Positions 7,601-11,056 of a stretch of DNA of 11,056 bases are shown in pieces (within the stretch, counting starts at the first letter, position 1; each line of letters opens with the position of its first letter). The DNA comes from an uncultured Methylobacteriaceae bacterium (lineage in GTDB: Bacteria; Pseudomonadota; Alphaproteobacteria; Rhizobiales; Beijerinckiaceae): assembly GCA_937872715.1 (NCBI GenBank), contig CALMTJ010000170.1, positions 1 to 11,056 of the forward strand. Direction: 5' to 3'. Position numbers and translations under genes: made by a program. The notes under the pieces were generated by a model. That model worked only from the letters and a program-made list of their open reading frames with translations. It was not told where the DNA came from and did no database searches.

Positions 7601-10600
7601 GTCGGTCGACGTGACCCTCGCCGAGGGAACGCACGACCTCCAGGCCATCGCGGTCGACCAGGCCGGGACGATCGCGAACTATTATTCGAACACGCTGTTC
7701 GCGACCGTCGACAGGACGGCGCCGACGGTGTCGTCCGTGGTCTTCGACCCGGCGGACGGCACGCTCCATGCCGGCGACGTCGTGACGGTAGAGGTCGAGT
7801 TGAGCGAGGCCGTGTCCTATGCCGGCGGCGGCTCGGCCACGCTCGCGCTGAACAGCGGCGGCACGGCCTCCTTCGCCGGGATCGGGGTCGACCAGACCAC
7901 CGGCCGCACGATCATCGACTTCCTCTACAACGTCCAGGCAGGCGACATCACGGCCGACCTGGCGGTGACGGCCGTCAACCTCAACGGCGCCGTCATCCGG
8001 GACGCGGCCGGCAACGATGCCGACCTGTCCGGCGCGATCACCAACCCGTCCGGCACGCTGGCGGTCGGGGACAACCGCCCGCCGCAGATCACCTCGGCGG
8101 CGACCAGCCTGTCCGACACGGAGAGCGACGGGGCGATCGCTCATTCGGGGACGATCGCCTTCGCGGATCCGGACGCGGGCGACAGCGCGACGGCGCGGCT
8201 GTCCGCGATCAAGTTCGCGATCACGGACGGGCCCGACACGACGACGGCGCAATACGCCTCGACCGTCCTCGGCTTCAGCTCGCAATATTCGGCCGGCGAC
8301 TGGTCCGCCGCGCAGGCGCTCGGCGGTCCCGATACGAACGGGTACGGCGACATCACGACCGCCTACGCGCCCGCCGGCAGGAACGGCGGCACGGAATATC
8401 TCTCCGTCGGCTTCGGCGAGGCGATGTACTCGACGGGCGTCTCGATCCGCGAGACGGACGGGAACGGCTTCGTGTCCCGCATCGACGCGATCAAGGAGGA
8501 CGGCTCGACCGTCACCGTCTGGACCGGCACCGATCCGAGCCAGCCCGGGGCGCCGGCGACCTTCGAGCCGAGCTGGGCGCGCACGTCCTTCCTGACGGCC
8601 GGCCTCACGATCTACATCGACACCGCCCATTCGAGCGATTGGGAGGAGATCGACTCGGTCCTGCTCCGCGACGGGGCGCCGCTCCCGGCGGGGGCCGCCG
8701 AGGCGCTCGGCACCGCCTTCGCCGTCCAGGCGAATGGCGGCTGGACGTTCGGTCTCCCCTCGCCGGACTACCTCCCGTCGGGTGCGACGGTCACGGCCGA
8801 TTACACGGTGCAGGTCACCGACACCCACGGCGCGAGCGCGACGCAAGCGGAGACGTTCCAGGTCGCGGGCACGAACGACGCGCCCGTGTTCCGCGCGTCC
8901 GGGAACTACGTGGGCCACGTCACGACGGTGGCGGGCGGCGTCTTCGGGCTGACGGGCATGCCGGGCGCCTGGACGGCGGCCGAGGGCCTGGCCGAACAGG
9001 TCGGCGGGCATCTCGCGACCTTCGACACCGCCACCCAGGACGAGGCCGTCTACGACGCGCTCAAGGGATCCTTCGCGCCCGCGCCCGGCAACTACGCCGA
9101 TTACTGGATCGGGCTGACCTCGCCCGCCGACGCGACCTTCACCGACCCGGGCACGTGGAGCTGGATCGATGGGACGCCGAAGACCTTCGACCATTGGCAT
9201 TCGGGCCAGCCCGACGGGGCGCACCCGGCCGGCGGCTCCGACCGCTTCGCCGATATCGGCTATTTCGGCGACGGCAGCTGGGGCAATCAGCCCGATTCCG
9301 CGTTCCAGCTGAATCAGGGCATCGTCGAGCTGCCGGCGGGTCTCCAGGCACGGTTCGGCACGCTGACGCCGCTCGCCTCGGTCGCCGAGACGAACATCGA
9401 GTCCGCCGGCCAGACGATCGCGTCGTTCCTCGGCTCGGGCGTGACGGACCCGGATGCCGGCGCCCTCTCGGGCGTCGCGATCCTCCATGCCGAGCCCGCG
9501 AACGGCCGCTGGCAGTTCCAGCTCGCCGGGGACACGACCTGGACCGATTTCAGCGCCTATTCGGACGGATCGGCACTGCTGCTGCGCAGCCAGGACCTGG
9601 TCCGCTTCATTCCGGACGGCTCGCACGACGACGTCGCCTCCTTCGACTTCGTCGCTTGGGACCAGACGGCCGGCCAAGCCGGCGACATCGCGGCGGCAAC
9701 GATCCGCGGCGGCACCACCGCCTTCTCGACGGACGGCAGCACGGCCGTCATCCGGGTCCTTCCGGTCAACGATCCGCCGGCCGCGGGCGGCTCGGCCTCG
9801 GTCGATTACGGCTCCAGCCACGCCTTCCAGGCGGCCGAGTTCGGCTTCTCCGACCCGGACGACGCGCCGGGCAACAACCTTTCGGCCGTCATCATCACGT
9901 CGCTGCCCGATGCCGGCACCCTGTCGTATGACGGCACGAGCCTCACCCAATCCGACCTCGGCTCGGACGGGTTCGAGATCGCGGCGGCCGATATCGGCCG
10001 CCTGACCTTCGACGCGGATCCCGGCGCCAGCGGCCCGTACCGGACGTTCGATTTCCGGGTGCGCGACGCCGGCGGCACGGCGAATGGCGGCTCGGACATC
10101 TCGGGCTACTCCACCTTCGCGCTGTCGATCGGCTCGAGAGGCAATTCCGCGCCGAGCGGCGGCAGCCAGACCTACGGGGTCGACGAGGGCGACCAGTTCT
10201 CGGCCCAGCTGGGCGGCATGGACGACGACCAGGACACGCTGACCTACTCGCTCGACGCGCCGAACGGGACCGACGGCCAAGGCGTCGTCACGCTCCACGG
10301 CCACGTGACGGCCACGTCGGGCGGCGCCTTCACCTACACGCCCGATCCCGGCTTCTACAGCCAGGACAACACCGAGTACGACAGCTTCGGCTACACGGTC
10401 TCGGACGGGCAGGCCTCCTCGCCCACCTACACGATCACGATCGTCGTCGCCCACACGCAGGGGACGGCCGGCGACGACGAGCTCGTCGGGACGGCCTTCG
10501 CGAACTCCTTCCACGGCTACGGCGGCGACGACGTCATCCAGCCCTCGGGCGGCAACGACATCCTCGACGGCGGCGACGGGATCGACCTCGCGACGTTCGA

Positions 10601-11056
10601 AGACGCGCTTCAGGCCATCACCGTCGACATGGTGTCGGCCACCTACAACGCATCGGGCGGCGCCTCCATCGGCGAGGACACCTTCGTCAGCATCGAGCGC
10701 GTGCGGGGGACGAGCCGGGACGACACCTACGACGCGACGGGCTTCGTCGCGACCGGCGCGCTGCCGCCGGGCGTCTCGCAGGGATTCAACGAATTCGAGG
10801 GCCTCGGCGGCGGCGATTCCATCACGGGCAACGGCTCGACGCGGGTCAGCTACCAGCACGCGACGGACCGCGTGGAGGTGGACCTCGGCCTCGGAACCGG
10901 GCGGAGCTACAACGACCCGTCGTTGCAGACCTACCAGGACTTCGCCGGAGTCGGGATCGACACCTTCCACGGCGGCGTGAACTCGGTTCGCGGCTCGGAT
11001 AACGACGACGTCCTGTCGGGCTCGGACAACGCCGCTCCGACCGTCGAATCGTTCGA
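1698..11056 (+). CDS. Giant modular RTX-type surface adhesin: FecR, VCBS/Ig-like stalk, NIDO, scarf-like, C-type lectin, calcium-binding repeats (3' end missing)
   Basis: One open frame of at least 3,119 codons, running off the right edge. Order by residue: N-terminal domain ~20-100; AP-repeat hinge ~106-115; FecR domain ~118-250; Gly/Pro/Gln linker ~313-365; VCBS/cadherin-like domains to ~1495, one split by a nidogen-like domain (783-1003); two copies of a three-Ig block (1496-2123); a VCBS repeat split by a scarf-like domain (~2185-2326); C-type lectin-like domain (~2400-2545); three further stalk domains; RTX region from ~2922. I saw no Sec signal peptide and no cysteine codon, both typical of large type I-secreted adhesins, whose secretion signal is at the unseen C-terminus. 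Likely role: an extracellular, calcium-stiffened fibre for cell-surface or cell-cell attachment. Function is inferred from domains; the ligand is unknown. It has its own promoter candidate and ribosome-binding site. Frame continuity was checked at several points, with no frameshift found. Confidence 0.9.
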   Translation, partial: MLTDELALSRGGETFASSPSLAARIEVDAASDGPIMVPNAHLMFQGEYRKVGSDLVIADEDTVFTVHGYFRNGHPAGLRSPEGANLGADVIAAMAIGGEGIRYAQAAPAPAPAPIGRVETVTGQATAIRNGTPVVLNQGDFVFKGDTVQTDRSSSLGITFIDGASFNLAANARMVLNELVYQAGGNGNSALLNIVQGSVSFLAGQVAKTGDMRVATPVATMGIRGTLVTADVDANNGTTKFAVVREASGETGRFQLIAPDGRVLATISQAGEVTTVTPTGQVSVTLQTPAERAAEQVAVALVYQIFSIGQANPIPAGQQPGQQPGTETKPGQGNGNGGGGGGGSGTDPNQTNASGSTPPAPASNAPPLAGQIAPGQGIEILVTVPAAPTSPATLAQPAAVVLAEAAVRVVSVHAGGSSDTTFATVNVAATGTTAIVGRYGTLFITPEDLRTYVPNKAVALPEGASESDPFTLNKEVGGKPATEVVTYKVTGVNDAPTATAFAAAVAQDAVVQQGNILRDSADGGASDPDTGETAQLRIVAANAGKAPSEDASSALAAGAAKIVAGLYGTLTVNADGSYSYAADHAGVLKLGETASDTFAYTLADPHGAMASSTVSFAVTGLNDAPSVSGPADGGGQQGTAFSVDLLRNAADIDHDAALHVESVAWTGGTAQNPLPAGFAVDGSTIDVDGSNPAFTDLAEGQTRDFPFTYSVVDEFGARTTQTATVTVTGVNYGPAAIGDGTRPVSQDATVSTATRATGLLGNDTDPDAGETAQLQVSAIRAATFGPYTSALANGLGGPAGFGENSLAGNDDQSSPAIDIRAVFGPGGINVFGTPYTSVYVNNNGTITFTGPSGDYTPDPMASVTTPILAGFWYDVDTNPGPVAATPGGNSTGSDLVYWDLDTAGHVFTATWDDVGYFYRGTDAPNAFQIQIVDRGGGDVDIVYRYENITYGGQTGARSGLSAGDGSRYIEVTGSGDAAAAEAFDTVAGNTGQIGGNAFSMRSGVASVAGAAAAVAGSASVAGLYGTLTVSADGTYSYQANNARALGLDAQGNAVHATDRFVYTARDPHGATSEATIAFDVAGVNDAPLVASALTASAHRGDPSFSRSLLVGATDDDTGETATLSVVGTSIRYSLDGGPATPAAPPGVSVSGSMLAVDPGATTFQFGGSHTVVVTYDIGDIHGATVTQTETVTISGDNRAPAVGGPVSGSGNEGSGSFTVDLLAGASDPDGNALAIQNDQVTWTDTNSTSLPAGFTRNGRYLTVDTSSPAYDGLAQGGSFASHFSYTISDGNGGTVGQTATVTINGANDSPTSVNVTYSATEDTTYSGTLGGITDPDAGDTHSYAVGAASHGAVTLTNAATGTFTYAPAANYHGQDSFSFTVSDDHGGSSSYTATVNVASVNDAPVSSNGSYTGAYAGTPFSGALPAASDADGDAVTFALGNAAQHGTVTITNAATGAFTYTAAAGYAGPDSFTFTVSDGNGGQNGYTASLSVAAGASTPTITGINPDTGRSSSDGVTFYGAVNLTGIGDAGSTIAVYEGGAQVGSATVGGGGTWSAALNLAEGSHSLTAVESIGPSTSGPSGAYAVVVDQTRPPPATIAGLSPDSGSSNTDGITNTGSVTVSGTATANGVVELYDTTSGSTQIGYAFVNGSGQWSVQVTLSEGSHTLQAIATDPAGNIAQTYSNALDARIDTTAPTVTGVTTTPGSGTVYTGQQVQFHVALSELVSYGGTGTATLTLNDGGTATFLSTTDLQIINFTYTVADGQSTSDLAVTGFDLNGATFRDAAGNNVDLSGAVTNPPGTLAVIGAQASTPAITGINPDTGRSSSDGVTNATTVAVSGTGDPGATIVVNDGAIQVGSATVGSGGSWSASVTLAEGSHSLTARESVGPSTSGPSAAYTVVVDTTAPDPAVISGLSPDSGSSASDGVTNAGAVTVSGTAEANGTVRLYEFTTNTSSVIATADVDGTGHWSVDVTLAEGTHDLQAIAVDQAGTIANYYSNTLFATVDRTAPTVSSVVFDPADGTLHAGDVVTVEVELSEAVSYAGGGSATLALNSGGTASFAGIGVDQTTGRTIIDFLYNVQAGDITADLAVTAVNLNGAVIRDAAGNDADLSGAITNPSGTLAVGDNRPPQITSAATSLSDTESDGAIAHSGTIAFADPDAGDSATARLSAIKFAITDGPDTTTAQYASTVLGFSSQYSAGDWSAAQALGGPDTNGYGDITTAYAPAGRNGGTEYLSVGFGEAMYSTGVSIRETDGNGFVSRIDAIKEDGSTVTVWTGTDPSQPGAPATFEPSWARTSFLTAGLTIYIDTAHSSDWEEIDSVLLRDGAPLPAGAAEALGTAFAVQANGGWTFGLPSPDYLPSGATVTADYTVQVTDTHGASATQAETFQVAGTNDAPVFRASGNYVGHVTTVAGGVFGLTGMPGAWTAAEGLAEQVGGHLATFDTATQDEAVYDALKGSFAPAPGNYADYWIGLTSPADATFTDPGTWSWIDGTPKTFDHWHSGQPDGAHPAGGSDRFADIGYFGDGSWGNQPDSAFQLNQGIVELPAGLQARFGTLTPLASVAETNIESAGQTIASFLGSGVTDPDAGALSGVAILHAEPANGRWQFQLAGDTTWTDFSAYSDGSALLLRSQDLVRFIPDGSHDDVASFDFVAWDQTAGQAGDIAAATIRGGTTAFSTDGSTAVIRVLPVNDPPAAGGSASVDYGSSHAFQAAEFGFSDPDDAPGNNLSAVIITSLPDAGTLSYDGTSLTQSDLGSDGFEIAAADIGRLTFDADPGASGPYRTFDFRVRDAGGTANGGSDISGYSTFALSIGSRGNSAPSGGSQTYGVDEGDQFSAQLGGMDDDQDTLTYSLDAPNGTDGQGVVTLHGHVTATSGGAFTYTPDPGFYSQDNTEYDSFGYTVSDGQASSPTYTITIVVAHTQGTAGDDELVGTAFANSFHGYGGDDVIQPSGGNDILDGGDGIDLATFEDALQAITVDMVSATYNASGGASIGEDTFVSIERVRGTSRDDTYDATGFVATGALPPGVSQGFNEFEGLGGGDSITGNGSTRVSYQHATDRVEVDLGLGTGRSYNDPSLQTYQDFAGVGIDTFHGGVNSVRGSDNDDVLSGSDNAAPTVESF
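1755..2639 (+). other. N-terminal domain, Ala-Pro hinge and FecR domain of the adhesin
   Basis: Residues ~20-100 form a compact beta-rich domain including SDLVIADEDTVFTVHGYF and then GANLGADVIAAMA; from memory, similar segments open other FecR-containing giant proteins. An AAPAPAPAP hinge (~106-114) separates it from the FecR domain, which begins VETVTGQATAIRNG (from 118) and ends with the diagnostic RVATPVATMGIRGT (~213-226). FecR is best known as a periplasmic transmembrane sensor/anti-sigma partner. Here there is no membrane segment, so the domain more likely acts as a structural or envelope-retention module. The segment to ~310 (PAERAAEQVAVALVYQIFSI) looks helical and closes the region. 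Confidence 0.75.
2637..2798 (+). other. Low-complexity Gly/Pro/Gln linker of the adhesin
   Basis: After FSIGQANPIP the protein passes into QQPGQQPG, then GNGNGGGGGGGSG, then a Ser/Thr/Pro/Asn-rich stretch. No globular fold is apparent. It probably is a flexible tether between the FecR-containing head near the membrane and the extracellular stalk. Confidence 0.7.
2799..6182 (+). repeat. Stalk part I: eight VCBS/cadherin-like domains in one coding frame
   Basis: Domain boundaries are marked by linkers of the form G[VLAT]N[DY]xP at about 3168 (GVNDAP), 3555 (GLNDAP), 3882 (GVNYGP), 4941 (GVNDAP), 5280 (GDNRAP), 5610 (GANDSP) and 5892 (SVNDAP). Within domains, DPDAGE/DPDGN-type acidic turns and YGTLTVxADGxYSY strands recur, as expected of calcium-stabilised VCBS and cadherin-like repeats. 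By sequence the second and fourth domains are close relatives, the third and sixth are relatives, and the seventh and eighth (each ~93 residues, with DSFxFTVSDxxGG) are a tandem pair. The fourth carries the nidogen-like insertion. Confidence 0.85.
4044..4706 (+). other. Nidogen-like (NIDO) domain inserted inside a VCBS repeat
   Basis: Residues ~783-1003 (about 220) match the extracellular nidogen domain pattern: SVYVNNNGTITF, then ILAGFWYDVDT, a Tyr/Trp strand LVYWDLD, VFTATWDDVGYF, NAFQIQIVDRGGGDVDIVY and the closing YENITYGGQ. In animals NIDO domains occur in extracellular matrix and adhesion proteins; in bacteria they occur in large secreted proteins. The flanking halves (DPDAGETAQLQVSAI before, VAGLYGTLTVSADGTYSY after) belong to one VCBS repeat, so the module is nested rather than placed in series. 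The ligand is unknown. Confidence 0.8.
6183..7121 (+). repeat. Tandem block copy 1: three Ig-like domains (313 codons)
   Basis: Residues 1496-1808. It contains domain A (ITGINPDTGRSSSDGV..., ending in VVVD), domain B (IAGLSPDSGSSNTDG..., with GQWSVQVTLSEGSHTLQA) and domain C (APTVTGVTTTPGSG..., ending FRDAAGNNVDLSGAVTNP and GTLAV). A and B resemble bacterial Ig-like repeats with GxWS and AEGSHxL signatures. C resembles the Ig-like type with SExVSY, TLTLNDGGTA and DAAGN motifs. A second copy follows directly. Confidence 0.88.
7122..8066 (+). repeat. Tandem block copy 2: three Ig-like domains
   Basis: Residues 1809-2123. It has the same A-B-C order as the preceding block, offset by exactly 939 bp through A and into B. 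A 44-base perfect DNA match starts at 6198 and again at 7137, and CGAGCACCAGCGGCCCGTCC is shared at 6421 and 7360. By the end of domain C the offset has grown to 957 bp, a net 18-bp (6-codon) difference inside C. This indicates duplication of the whole three-domain unit followed by divergence. Confidence 0.88.
8067..8885 (+). repeat. VCBS-type repeat carrying the scarf-like insertion
   Basis: The first half (GTIAFADPDAGDSATARLSAI, ending near 8213) and the second half (from ~8676: FAVQANGGWTFGLPSPDYL, then VTADYTVQVTDTHGAS and GTNDAP at 8868-8885) together make one ordinary VCBS repeat. The ~140 residues between them form a separate globular module. The domain starts right after the second Ig block and ends right before the lectin-like domain. 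Confidence 0.7.
8250..8675 (+). other. Discoidin-like (pappalysin scarf-type) domain inserted inside a VCBS repeat
   Basis: Residues ~2185-2326. Recognisable pieces are YASTVLGFSSQYSAGDWSAA, QALGGPDTNGYGD, EYLSVGFGEAMYSTGVSI, RETDGNGFVSRIDAI, VWTGTDPSQPG and IYIDTAHSSDWEEIDSVLL. This series fits a jelly-roll beta-sandwich of the kind found as the scarf domain of pappalysins and in many secreted bacterial proteins. The family name is recalled by pattern and is less certain than the fold class. It probably binds a surface ligand such as a glycan or protein; nothing in the sequence defines which. Confidence 0.55.
8895..9332 (+). other. C-type lectin-like domain with QPD motif
   Basis: Residues ~2400-2545. 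It follows the C-type lectin order: AWTAAEGLAEQVGGHLATF (first helix and strand), YWIGLT (WIGL at 2470-2473), WSWIDGTPKTFDHW, SGQPDG with QPD at 2504-2506, GSWGNQ (Trp2528) in place of the usual WND, and the closing GIVEL strand. In animal lectins QPD in the long loop goes with galactose-type and EPN with mannose-type binding. Whether that rule holds for this bacterial domain is untested. It lacks the usual disulfide cysteines. It sits at a domain junction, right after GTNDAP, not inside a repeat. Confidence 0.78.
9333..10460 (+). repeat. Stalk part II: three further cadherin/VCBS-like domains
   Basis: The first (to VNDPP at 9765-9779) has the pattern SVAET...SFLGSGVTDPDAG...GRWQFQLAGDTTWTDF...VRFIPDG. 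The second (to ~10160) has AAEFGFSDPDD...SLPDAGTLSYDGTSL...AADIGRLTFDAD. The third (to ~10460) has VDEGDQFSAQLGGMDDDQDTLTYSL...GGAFTYTPDPGFY...DSFGYTVSDG. All are common stalk-domain types of RTX adhesins and link the lectin-like domain to the calcium-binding region. Confidence 0.75.
10461..11056 (+). other. RTX (hemolysin-type) calcium-binding region, runs off the window
   Basis: From residue ~2922: GTAGDDELVGTAFANSFHG, YGGDDVI, GGNDILDGGDGIDLATF, then EDTFVSIERVRGTSRDDTYD, EGLGGGDSITGNGSTRVSY and VRGSDNDDVLSGSDN at the edge. The Gly/Asp nonapeptide-like turns and the IERVRGT(S)xDD form are typical of RTX beta-rolls, which fold on calcium binding outside the cell, next to a C-terminal type I secretion signal. 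That signal should lie beyond 11056. Confidence 0.85.

Noticed and set aside
6656..9931. A 1,091-codon open frame on the + strand in another frame inside the adhesin
   Set aside because: The product is Arg/Gly/Pro/His-rich and resembles no family. It overlaps Ig-like, scarf-like and lectin-like coding sequence read in the correct frame, so it is a shadow of codon bias.
6549..10970. A 1,473-codon open frame on the - strand opposite the adhesin, and a 1,018-codon one at 1935-4991
   Set aside because: Their products are low-complexity Arg/Gly/Val/Asp/Ala strings with no recognisable domain. Long antisense frames are expected opposite a gene with about 70% GC and G/C third positions. The + strand frame has clear conserved domains throughout.

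Overview
The window is very GC-rich DNA (about 70% by eye), with strong G/C preference at third codon positions. Together with the gene content this suggests an alphaproteobacterium, perhaps a Methylobacterium relative. That placement is an inference from composition and protein style, not from any marker gene. Only two real genes are present, both on the + strand, and both are cut by a window edge.

Layout. Positions 1-1431 hold the C-terminal ~476 residues of an AMP-forming acyl-CoA synthetase. A 266-bp spacer follows. It holds a GNRA-capped hairpin just after the stop, a small A/T-rich patch with a sigma70-like promoter candidate, a hairpin in the presumed leader, and a strong AGGAGG ribosome-binding site. 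From GTG 1698 to the right edge runs one uninterrupted reading frame of at least 3,119 residues. It encodes a giant modular surface protein of the RTX / type I-secreted adhesin kind.

The giant protein reads, in order: a short N-terminal domain without a signal peptide; an Ala-Pro hinge; a FecR domain; a Gly/Pro/Gln-rich linker; a stalk of VCBS/cadherin-like beta domains, most ending in a GxNDAP-type linker; two copies of a 313-residue block of three Ig-like domains; more stalk; and an RTX calcium-binding region at the edge. Three globular modules interrupt the stalk: a nidogen-like (NIDO) domain, a discoidin-like domain resembling the pappalysin scarf domain, and a C-type lectin-like domain carrying a QPD motif. 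The first two sit at the same point of two different VCBS repeats, so that loop looks like a reusable acceptor site for binding modules. I judge this the most notable feature of the window.

The two genes are unlikely to share a function. The synthetase is metabolic, and the adhesin has its own promoter candidate and ribosome-binding site. No type I secretion genes, periplasmic protease or sigma-factor partner is visible here; they would have to lie outside the window.
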